Origin: Burkholderiales bacterium
GTDB lineage: Bacteria > Pseudomonadota > Gammaproteobacteria > Burkholderiales > Burkholderiaceae_C
DNA: 5,079 nt
Assembly: GCA_947474415.1 (NCBI GenBank)
Contig: CANJKD010000242.1
Location: forward strand, 1 to 5,079
Reading direction: 5' to 3'
The position numbers and the translations under genes were made by a program. How positions within the stretch are numbered: the first letter of the stretch is position 1; each line of letters starts with the position of its first letter. Shown here one piece after another: positions 1 to 5,079 of this stretch. The notes below the pieces were generated by a model that saw only the letters and a program-made list of their open reading frames with translations, made no database searches and was not told the origin of the DNA.

Positions 1-2494
1 CGGGAAACAGCCCTGCGACGAGGCGCGCTTCCGGCCCCGCGTGCGCCAGCCGGCTCGACTCACCCAGCGCGAACGCACTGTGCGGCCGGCGCGGCTGGCG
101 CGCCAGGCCGCGCAGCGCGAGCCGGGCGCTGGGCGCCACCGCCAGCTCGAAGCGTTGCGCCAGGCTGCACGCGCCGTCGGTCAGCGCCGCGAACGGCAGC
201 CCGCCGAGTTGGGCGTGCGGCACCACGATGAGCCGGCGCTGGTGGGCGAGGGCGTTGGCCAGCGGCGCCCACACCAGCGCGTGCAAGCGGCCCATGCGCA
301 GCGCCGCGCGCCGTGTCAGGCTGGTCATGTGCTGCTGTACCTGCGCCGCGCCGTGGCGCAGGGTCTCGATCTGGAACCGGGCAGCGCGAAGTGCTTCCAG
401 CACTTCGGCCCACGAGGCCATCCGGCGATGCAGGCTGGTGCCGCCGCGCGTGACGACGCAGGCGAACAGCTCGTCGTCCAGCACGCCGTATTCGACCAGT
501 GCGCCATCGTCGCCGAGCAGGCCTTGCAGGGCTTCGAGGTCGACGTGCTGGTCGTCACCGCCGGCACGGGGTTCAAGGATCTCGCAGGTGGGTATCGCGA
601 GCCGGGAGAGTCGGGCACGGCGGGCGCGTTCGAGCAACTCCAGCTCGGCGCGATGCAGCTCCCCGGTCAAGGCGGCCGAAGATTCGCCTTCATCGTCCAT
701 GCGCTGAACGCTGCGGTAGAGCCAGTTCAAGCGCTCGCGCAGGCTGCGCGTGGACACGTCTTCAGCGTCATCGAGCGGGCCGGCTCCTTGCGCAAGGCGC
801 TCTCCGAGCGAGCGGGCGCGAAAGCGGTCGAGCTGCAGCAGTACATCGGCGGCGCGTGTGCCTGACGGCACCAGGGCATGCGCCTGCAGGGCCAGTCGCA
901 GCAGTTCCTCGTAGGGCCGCAGGTGGTCGGTCAGGAAGGCGCTGCGCAGCTCGTCGCCCGGCAGCGCGCGGCGCTGGGCCTCGAACAGTTCGACGGCCGC
1001 GCTCAAGGCGACGCCGGCCGCAGCGGGGTCGCCCAGCGCCTGCGCGGCCAGCCCCTGGCCGGTCAGGCAGCGCACCTGCACGGTCAGCAGCTGAAGCTCG
1101 CGGGCGCGGGCCAGTGTGGCGCCGAACAGCACAGCGGCCTGCTCGACGCGGCCACTGCGCAGCAGGCCGTGGGCGCGCACGACGTCGGCGCGGAAGCGCC
1201 CGTCCGCCAGCCCGGCCGAGTCGAAACCTTGCGCGGCCTGCGCGGCCAGCGCGACGGCGGTGCCGGCTTCGCCATCGGCGAGCGCAAGCTCGGCGCGGGC
1301 CAGCGTGACGGCGGCCTCGCCAATCACGCTGTCTTGCGCCGCGAACAGCGCGGCGGCGCGCTGGAACGCGTCGGCCGCCTGCACCGGCTGCGCCAGCAGG
1401 GCCAGCGCCCTGCCACGCTGCGCCAGCGCCCAGGCCTGGTCGTCGGGCATGCTCAGGGCCTGGAAACGGGCTAGGGCCCGGTCGAGCAGCGCCAGCGCTT
1501 CGGGCAGCAGGCGCAGTTCGAGGTAGGCGTCGCCCAGTTGCTTCTCGGCGATCGCCAGGTGCTGCGGCATCGCGAGCTGCTCGTACTGGCGACGCGAGCC
1601 TTCGAAGCCGGCAAGCGCCTCGCGGTACTGCCCGCGCGCGAGTTGCAGCAGTGCCACCGATTCGTCGACCAGCGCGTGCAGCACCGGGAAGCCGTGCGTA
1701 CCGGCGCGCATGCGGGCGCGTGCGTAGATGCGCAGGGCTTCGTCGAAGTCGCCCATCAGGGTCAGTGCGCTGGCCATGTTGATGTCGGCCGACACCGAGC
1801 GTTCATGGTCACCGACCCGCGCGAACAGCACGGCGGCTTCGCGCGAATGGCGCGCGGCCAGCGCGTAGGCGCCGCGCCGCACGTGCAGTGCGCCGAGGTT
1901 GAGGCTGACCTTGCCCGCGCCCGGCACATCGCCCAGGGCAACGAATTCATGCTGGGCACGCTCGGCGCATTCGGCTGCGGCGTCGTAGCGGCCGAGCATC
2001 GACAAGGCCATGATCCGCGGCACCTGCGTCTGCGCCGCGTGCGCGTGCTGGCCCAGGCTGCGGAAGCCCGCTGCGGCGCGGTCGAAGCACTGCGCGGCCC
2101 GAGCCATCCGGCCGCGCGTGACGTGCGCAATGCCGGCCGTCCAGTCGGCGAGGGCGCGCAACGCGCGCGCGGCACTGGCGGCCGCCTGGCCGGCCGCGCA
2201 CGTGCCCTTGACCTCGCCCGCACCCGCACCCGCACCCGCACCCGCACCAAGGTATTGAGCGAGGCAGAAGGCACCCAGTGCGTCGGCCGCCCGCGCGGCA
2301 CGCTGCGGCTCGCTGCTCCAGGCGGCGTAGCACAGGTCTTTCAGTGCCCACGCGAGCGCCAGTGTGGCGGCCGTGCTGAACCCGGCGTCGGGCAGCGCTG
2401 CTCCCGAGTCGACCATGCGCAGGGCGGCCAGTGTGGCCGTGCCGAGCGCGGCGACCGGCGGCGGGTCAGCGAGGGTCGCGGTCATGGGCTGCAT
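1..2494 (-). CDS. TPR-repeat / CHAT-domain (caspase-like) protein, C-terminus cut off by window edge
   Basis: A single open frame runs leftwards for 831 codons without a stop and leaves the window. Residues 1-80 are helical and Ala-rich. Residues 83-93 are a Gly-Ala run. Residues about 103-513 hold roughly ten TPR-like helical pairs with the G-x4-A-x3-F/A-x2-A pattern (RGRMARAAQCFDRA, LGRYDAAAECAERA, MGDFDEALRIYARA, RGQYREALAGFEG, LLPEALALLDRALARF). A charged helical segment (about 580-632) leads to the CHAT region from about 650: LVEYGVLDDELFACVV, then VPHAQLGGLPFAAL at 758-771, the family's typical VPxxxLxxLPFxAL motif. CHAT domains are caspase-like cysteine peptidases; TPRs usually bind partner proteins or a regulator. 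The catalytic His and Cys motifs come later in the fold and are off-window, so activity is unproven. No signal peptide or membrane segment is seen, so it is probably cytoplasmic. The start at 2494 has GAG three bases upstream; ATG at 2485 is the alternative. It lies 7 bp after the upstream gene, so is probably co-transcribed with it. Confidence 0.85.
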   Translation of the reverse strand, partial: MQPMTATLADPPPVAALGTATLAALRMVDSGAALPDAGFSTAATLALAWALKDLCYAAWSSEPQRAARAADALGAFCLAQYLGAGAGAGAGAGEVKGTCAAGQAAASAARALRALADWTAGIAHVTRGRMARAAQCFDRAAAGFRSLGQHAHAAQTQVPRIMALSMLGRYDAAAECAERAQHEFVALGDVPGAGKVSLNLGALHVRRGAYALAARHSREAAVLFARVGDHERSVSADINMASALTLMGDFDEALRIYARARMRAGTHGFPVLHALVDESVALLQLARGQYREALAGFEGSRRQYEQLAMPQHLAIAEKQLGDAYLELRLLPEALALLDRALARFQALSMPDDQAWALAQRGRALALLAQPVQAADAFQRAAALFAAQDSVIGEAAVTLARAELALADGEAGTAVALAAQAAQGFDSAGLADGRFRADVVRAHGLLRSGRVEQAAVLFGATLARARELQLLTVQVRCLTGQGLAAQALGDPAAAGVALSAAVELFEAQRRALPGDELRSAFLTDHLRPYEELLRLALQAHALVPSGTRAADVLLQLDRFRARSLGERLAQGAGPLDDAEDVSTRSLRERLNWLYRSVQRMDDEGESSAALTGELHRAELELLERARRARLSRLAIPTCEILEPRAGGDDQHVDLEALQGLLGDDGALVEYGVLDDELFACVVTRGGTSLHRRMASWAEVLEALRAARFQIETLRHGAAQVQQHMTSLTRRAALRMGRLHALVWAPLANALAHQRRLIVVPHAQLGGLPFAALTDGACSLAQRFELAVAPSARLALRGLARQPRRPHSAFALGESSRLAHAGPEARLVAGLFP
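2216..2248 (-). repeat. Perfect hexamer tandem repeat (5 x GGTGCG) coding a Gly-Ala linker
   Basis: Five perfect copies of GGTGCG (minus strand, 2248 down to 2219) are followed by GGC. They encode an 11-residue alternating Gly-Ala run (residues 83-93 of the TPR-CHAT protein). The unit is six bases, so gain or loss of copies would change linker length by two residues and keep the reading frame. It sits between the N-terminal helical segment and the TPR array, which fits a flexible linker. Confidence 0.85.
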
Positions 2495-2501
2495 TCGCTC
2501 G

Positions 2502-3035
2502 TCATGGGCGCGCTCCCACTTCGATCATCGGCAGCACGATCTCGTCATCACCCACGCGCAAGGTGAGCCGGTAGGTGCCGCCCCGCACGCCGTCGAGGCG
2601 GAACTCGCCCAGTGCGTCGAGCGACGCCACGCGCACATCGGCCGGTTTGTTGCCGTCGACGGAAGGTGTCGCCAGTTCCACTACGCCGGCCTCGTCCGGG
2701 CCGAGGATCTGGCCCGTCAGCGCAAAGTGGTTGGCGGCCGGGCTGATGCGCAGGTCGATGTCGCGGCCCATCGCGCTGAACAGCAGGTGGCGGGTCTCGG
2801 ACGCCACGGCGCGCAGGCCCATGGCGGTAGGTGGGTGGGCCCAGCTGTCGAAGCTCAGCACCGCCGTCACCAGGCGCAAGGCGGCCTGCGCCACGCTCGC
2901 CACGGTGGCGACCGATGGCGCAGGCCACAGGTCGAGGGCGGCGCGCACGAGTCGCGGCGGCGCGTCAGGCAAGGCCACGGCTTGCTGCACCCGGTGGGAA
3001 AATTCGTCGTCACTCAAGCGGTCAACGGGCTTCAT
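2502..3035 (-). CDS. Unknown two-part protein: helical N-terminus plus predicted beta-sandwich, between sigma factor and TPR-CHAT genes
   Basis: A complete 177-residue protein, starting MKPVDRLSDDEF. I do not recognise a named family. Residues 1-90 look helical and soluble (EFSHRVQQAVALPDAP, LVRAALDLWP, VASVAQAALRLVTAVL). Residues about 92-174 alternate short hydrophobic strands and turns (IDLRISP, FALTGQI, GVVELA, VRVASLD, GEFRLDGVRGGTYRLTLR, DEIVLPMIEV). The G-x-F-x-L-x-G-V-x-G-G-x-Y-x-L pattern is what is seen in carboxypeptidase-regulatory-like/prealbumin-like beta-sandwich domains. There is no signal peptide, no convincing membrane helix, and no zinc-binding HxxxCxxC motif of classical anti-sigma factors. 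It lies 81 bp after the sigma gene and 7 bp before the TPR-CHAT gene. From context it could be an anti-sigma factor, an adaptor, or a substrate of the protease; this is inference. ATG at 3035 has only a weak purine stretch upstream (GAACAGAAA). An in-frame TTG at 3089 would add 18 residues but looks non-coding. Confidence 0.8.
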   Translation of the reverse strand: MKPVDRLSDDEFSHRVQQAVALPDAPPRLVRAALDLWPAPSVATVASVAQAALRLVTAVLSFDSWAHPPTAMGLRAVASETRHLLFSAMGRDIDLRISPAANHFALTGQILGPDEAGVVELATPSVDGNKPADVRVASLDALGEFRLDGVRGGTYRLTLRVGDDEIVLPMIEVGARP

Positions 3036-3074
3036 GGTGTTTCTGTTCGGGGTGGCTGATGCGCAACAGAGCAG

Positions 3075-3087
3075 GTGTGCGGCACAC
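3075..3087. repeat. 13-bp perfect inverted repeat in the gap after the sigma gene
   Basis: GTGTGC-G-GCACAC is a perfect six-base inverted repeat around one central base. It lies in the 81-bp gap between the sigma-factor stop (3117) and the next start (3035). In RNA it could form only a short hairpin (five pairs, three-base loop), and no U-run follows on the minus strand, so it is not a typical terminator. It could be an operator or a minor processing/attenuation structure, or chance. No -35/-10 pair or other signal stands out in this gap. Confidence 0.3.
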
Positions 3088-3116
3088 AAATACGCAAGCT
3101 CGCCATGGCCCGCACC

Positions 3117-3683
3117 TCAGCTGACGAGCCGGCGCAGCTTGTCGAGGCAGCGCGAGCGGGTCGGGCCGATGCTGCCGACCGACGTGCTCAGGCGGCGTGC
3201 CACTTCGTCATAGGCGAGCTTCTCGTCTTCGTCGCGAAACAGCATCAGCAAAAGGTCGCGGCAGCGCGCGTCGAGCCGCTCCAGCGCGCCGCGCAGCTGG
3301 TTCAGCTGCTGCAGGTCGGCGAGCGCCTCTTCGGCGATCGGTGATTCGTCGGCCAGATCCCATTCGGCCGAACCTTCGGCTTCGGCTTCGTCCGACCGGG
3401 TCATCGACACATGGCGTTGGCCGCGCTTGCGCTGCAGCAACGCGTCGCGCTTGGTGGTGGTGACGATCCAGGCCTGCAGCCGCTCGGGCTCGGCGATGCG
3501 TGGCAAGTGCTCGATCAGCCGTGCGAACACCGTCTGGAACACATCGGCGGCGCCGTGTTCGTCGAGCCCGACGCGCCGAACGATCGCATACACCAGCCGC
3601 TGGTAGCGCTGCACCAGCACGCCCCAGGCGGAACCATCGCCGCGCAAGCAGCGCGCCACCAGCGACGCATCGTCGTCAGCCAT
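3117..3683 (-). CDS. ECF-type (sigma-70 family) RNA polymerase sigma factor
   Basis: A 188-residue protein of usual ECF size. The sigma-2 region spans about residues 6-87: DASLVARCLRGDGSAWGVLV, the core-binding helix DEHGAADVFQTVFARLIEHL (41-60), and the -10 recognition part LQAWIVTTTKRDALLQRKR (69-87). A very acidic linker follows (about 97-123; SDEAEAEGSAEWD). Sigma-4 covers about 126-186, with the helix-turn-helix LAYDEVARRLSTSVGSIGP then TRSRCLDKLRRL, which binds -35 elements. No sigma-1.1 or sigma-3 domain is present, as expected for ECF. It would direct RNA polymerase to a dedicated regulon. It is the first gene of the leftward three-gene set. ATG at 3683 was chosen because the conserved sequence begins directly after it and the sigma-54 promoter predicts transcription starting near 3735. 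ATG at 3734, in frame, would then have no leader. Neither start has a clear Shine-Dalgarno sequence, so translation may be weak or depend on the leader. Confidence 0.9.
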   Translation of the reverse strand: MADDDASLVARCLRGDGSAWGVLVQRYQRLVYAIVRRVGLDEHGAADVFQTVFARLIEHLPRIAEPERLQAWIVTTTKRDALLQRKRGQRHVSMTRSDEAEAEGSAEWDLADESPIAEEALADLQQLNQLRGALERLDARCRDLLLMLFRDEDEKLAYDEVARRLSTSVGSIGPTRSRCLDKLRRLVS

Positions 3684-3745
3684 GGCCGGCGTGGCGGTGC
3701 TTTGCTCGGGTCGACGGTCGCGCTGGACTTGCATGGGCTTGTCAA

Positions 3746-3761
3746 CGCAAACCACGTGCCG
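3746..3761 (-). promoter_or_regulatory. Predicted sigma-54 (-24/-12) promoter for the sigma-factor/TPR-CHAT operon
   Basis: The minus strand reads C-GGCACG-TGGT-TTGC-G from 3761 to 3746. The sigma-54 consensus is TGGCACG-N4-TTGCW. GGCACG and TTGC both match exactly, with the obligatory ten bases between the GG (3760-3759) and GC (3748-3747) dinucleotides. Only the two outermost positions differ. The predicted transcription start is near 3735, giving a leader of about 51 bases before the ATG at 3683. Sigma-54 promoters need an ATP-driven enhancer-binding activator, consistent with the upstream inverted repeats and the neighbouring NtrB-like kinase. It is a sequence match only. Confidence 0.6.
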
Positions 3762-3792
3762 CGATGCCTGCCCGCCGCCAACGACCGAATGC

Positions 3793-3807
3793 GGGGGAAT
3801 TTCCCAC
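3793..3807. promoter_or_regulatory. Inverted repeat, candidate proximal enhancer site
   Basis: GGGAA-T-TTCCC (3795-3805) is a perfect five-base inverted repeat around one base, with an outer G/C match at 3793/3807. It is centred about 65 bp upstream of the predicted sigma-54 transcription start near 3735. It shares the core GGGGGA...TTT...CCC and a following AC with the second site about 41 bp away. This position fits binding by an NtrC-family activator. No known activator consensus is matched, so the binding protein is unknown. Confidence 0.35.
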
Positions 3808-3832
3808 TTTGCGAAGATCAACCGACAATGAT

Positions 3833-3848
3833 TGGGGGATTTGCCCCA
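3833..3848. promoter_or_regulatory. Inverted repeat, candidate distal enhancer site
   Basis: TGGGG-N6-CCCCA is a perfect five-base inverted repeat with six bases between the arms. Its centre is about 105 bp upstream of the predicted sigma-54 start and about 41 bp (close to four helical turns) from the similar repeat at 3793-3807, which would place both on one face of the DNA. Its right arm TGCCCCA (3842-3848) recurs at 3865-3871. It also lies 102 bp upstream of the kinase start, so it could act on either divergent gene. Confidence 0.35.
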
Positions 3849-3864
3849 CCATCGCAGGTGCAGA

Positions 3865-3871
3865 TGCCCCA
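3865..3871. repeat. Second copy of TGCCCCA half-site
   Basis: TGCCCCA repeats the right arm of the 3833-3848 inverted repeat, 23 bp away in the same orientation (about two helical turns). It may be a half-site for the same regulator. A seven-base match in a GC-rich spacer could be chance. The rest of the intergenic region, 3872-3949, shows no clear -35/-10 pair or sigma-54 motif for the rightward kinase gene. Confidence 0.2.
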
Positions 3872-3949
3872 TTTTTCGATTTCAGGCGGGTGCAACCAGG
3901 CAGCGCCGGGCGGGCCTTCAATTTGTCATGGAACTTGCATGGAGACACG

Positions 3950-5079
3950 ATGAGTATCGAGATCAATACAGAGACCGAGCCCGCGCTGCGCATGCTTCCT
4001 TCAGCCCATTCCGCCAACCCGCTTCCATTCAACCTGAGCCGCTGGTTCGCCGTGGTCGCGCTGGCCTTGATCACCACGCTCGCGCTCCTGATGGGCGCCT
4101 TGCTGAACCGTTTCATCAGCCAGCGCCTGCTGTGGCAGGAGGCCGTGCTGACCCAGGAGTTCGTGCAGAGCCTGGTACGGATGGACCGGCCGCTGCAGTC
4201 CTACCTGGCCGACCCTTCGCGCGGGCTCGACGCCGAGGCCGGCGCGGCCTTCGCCCAGATCGCCGGCCTGCCGGACATGCTGCGCGCCAATGTGTACGAC
4301 GCGAACCGGCGCATGATCTGGTCGAGCGACCCGCAACTCATCGGTCGCAGCTTCGGCCCCAACGACGAACTCGACACCGCCCTGGCCGGCAAGGTCGTCA
4401 CGCACTCCGCCGACCCCACCCAGGCCGAGCACGACAAGGCCGAGCACCAGGACCTGAAGCACACCGAGCCGGTGTTCGTCGAGATCTATGTGCCGGTGCT
4501 CGACGCGCGCGGCGAGCGGGTGCAGGCGGTGATCGAGTTCTACAAGAACCCGAAGGCACTGGTCACGGCGCTGGCCCGGCTGCGCTGGTACATCGCCCTC
4601 GGCGCAGCCGCCAGCGCCGTGCTGCTCTTCATCGCCCTGTTCGGGCTGGTGCGGCGCGCCGACCTCACGATCCGCCGCCAGCAGCGCGACCTGGTCGACA
4701 ACGAGACGCTGGCCGTCATCGGCGAGATGAGTGCGGCGGTGGCGCACGGCATCCGCAACCCGCTGGCGTCGATCCGCAGCTCGGCCGAGCTGATCCAGGA
4801 TGGTGACCTGCATCAGGCGCACGATGCGGCCGCCGACATCGTCGCCCAGTCGGACAGGCTCGAAGCCTGGGTGCGCGAACTGCTGGCCTACACCCGCCCG
4901 CTCGACGAGGCCGTGGCGCCGGTGCCCTTGCAGCCGCTGGTGGCACGTTGCATGGACGAGTTCGGGCGCGAGATGAAGCGCCGCAACATCCGCAGCCAGG
5001 CCACGCTCGCGGCCGACCTGCCCGCCGTGCGCGGCGATGCGCTGCTGCTCGGCCAGGTGCTGAGCAGCCTGCTGGCCAA
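3950..5079 (+). CDS. Membrane sensor histidine kinase, NtrB/AtoS/ZraS-like, C-terminus cut off by window edge
   Basis: 376 complete codons are visible; the reading frame leaves the window. Start ATG 3950 has GGAGA four bases upstream. Residues 33-53 form a first membrane helix (FAVVALALITTLALLMGALL). Residues 55-212 are a predicted periplasmic Cache/PAS-like sensor (NVYDANRRMIWSSDPQLIGR, later FVEIYVPVLDARGERV and VIEFYKNP). Residues 213-234 are the second helix (WYIALGAAASAVLLFIALFG). The HisKA domain follows, with the H-box IGEMSAAVAHGIRNPLASI and phosphoacceptor His266. The beginning of the ATP-binding domain is seen (RGDALLLGQVLSSLLA, start of the N-box); the G-boxes are off-window. It autophosphorylates on sensing a signal and passes the phosphate to a response regulator. 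Close relatives usually pair with NtrC-type sigma-54 activators encoded next door, which would be to the right of this window. It is divergent from the sigma-factor operon. Oddities are Gly instead of the usual Glu after His266, and a His-rich stretch (H152, H161, H166, H171) in the sensor domain. The signal is unknown. Confidence 0.92.
   Translation, partial: MSIEINTETEPALRMLPSAHSANPLPFNLSRWFAVVALALITTLALLMGALLNRFISQRLLWQEAVLTQEFVQSLVRMDRPLQSYLADPSRGLDAEAGAAFAQIAGLPDMLRANVYDANRRMIWSSDPQLIGRSFGPNDELDTALAGKVVTHSADPTQAEHDKAEHQDLKHTEPVFVEIYVPVLDARGERVQAVIEFYKNPKALVTALARLRWYIALGAAASAVLLFIALFGLVRRADLTIRRQQRDLVDNETLAVIGEMSAAVAHGIRNPLASIRSSAELIQDGDLHQAHDAAADIVAQSDRLEAWVRELLAYTRPLDEAVAPVPLQPLVARCMDEFGREMKRRNIRSQATLAADLPAVRGDALLLGQVLSSLLA

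Noticed and set aside
215..217. His760 in VPHAQLGGLPF as the CHAT catalytic histidine
   Set aside because: In CHAT domains this conserved motif precedes the catalytic part; the catalytic His and Cys motifs come later and fall outside the window.
41..2566. Long plus-strand open frames opposite the TPR-CHAT gene (41-865, 878-1474, 1538-2566)
   Set aside because: Their translations are Arg/Ala/Gln-rich low-complexity sequence with no recognisable motif. They mirror the codon bias of the minus-strand gene, which has a continuous 831-codon frame with clear TPR and CHAT motifs.
3717..3745. TTGACA on the minus strand (3745-3740) as a sigma-70 -35 box for the sigma-factor gene
   Set aside because: At 17-bp spacing the -10 position reads CGCGAC, far from TATAAT. 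The overlapping sigma-54 motif is much stronger.
3782..3805. GGAAA...GTC on the minus strand as an ECF-type promoter for autoregulation
   Set aside because: The spacing between the two parts is several bases shorter than the usual 15-17, and the -35 part lacks the conserved C of GGAAC.
2364..3953. Plus-strand frames over the unknown gene and the sigma factor (2364-3059, 2575-3213, 3411-3953)
   Set aside because: They are antisense to genes with clear domain patterns and show no family resemblance.
4001..4822. 273-residue minus-strand frame opposite the histidine kinase
   Set aside because: It is a shadow of the kinase frame, which has membrane helices, an H-box and a sensor domain; the antisense product has no coherent pattern.
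1..5079. CRISPR array, Cas genes, tRNA/rRNA genes, insertion sequences
   Set aside because: I saw no regularly spaced direct repeats, no Cas-type motifs, no RNA-gene sequence and no transposase or terminal inverted repeats in the window.

Overview
This is a high-GC proteobacterial window. Codon third positions are strongly G/C-biased, and the protein sequences look like those of betaproteobacteria of the order Burkholderiales (Rubrivivax/Leptothrix-type). That placement is an inference from composition and protein style, not from a marker gene. Four protein genes fill the window, and both outer ones run off its edges.

Layout: three genes read leftwards (minus strand) in the order ECF-type RNA polymerase sigma factor (3683 to 3117), a 177-residue two-part protein of unknown function (3035 to 2502), and a very large TPR-repeat protein with the beginning of a CHAT (caspase-like) protease domain (2494 to beyond base 1). 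They look like one operon: gaps are 81 and 7 bp, and no terminator is visible between them. On the other side of a 266-bp divergent intergenic region, a membrane-bound NtrB/AtoS/ZraS-style sensor histidine kinase reads rightwards (3950 to beyond 5079).

The intergenic region is informative. On the minus strand, 49 bp or less upstream of nothing but the sigma gene leader, there is a near-consensus sigma-54 (-24/-12) promoter at 3746-3761. Two G/C-flanked inverted repeats about 41 bp apart lie 65 and 105 bp upstream of the predicted start of transcription, where enhancer-binding proteins normally bind. The adjacent kinase belongs to the type that usually pairs with NtrC-like sigma-54 activators. 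The sequence therefore suggests a cascade: sensor kinase, (off-window) NtrC-like regulator, sigma-54 promoter, then ECF sigma factor, unknown protein and TPR-CHAT protease.

The most interesting feature is the trio ECF sigma factor, small adaptor-like protein and TPR-CHAT protease. It resembles the effector half of the type III-E CRISPR 'Craspase' systems, where a TPR-CHAT protease (Csx29) cleaves Csx30, which controls an ECF-like sigma factor. No CRISPR array or Cas gene is present here. The resemblance is in gene content only, and the idea that the middle protein is a cleavable sigma-factor inhibitor is a hypothesis. The catalytic His and Cys of the CHAT domain lie outside the window, so protease activity cannot be judged from this sequence.
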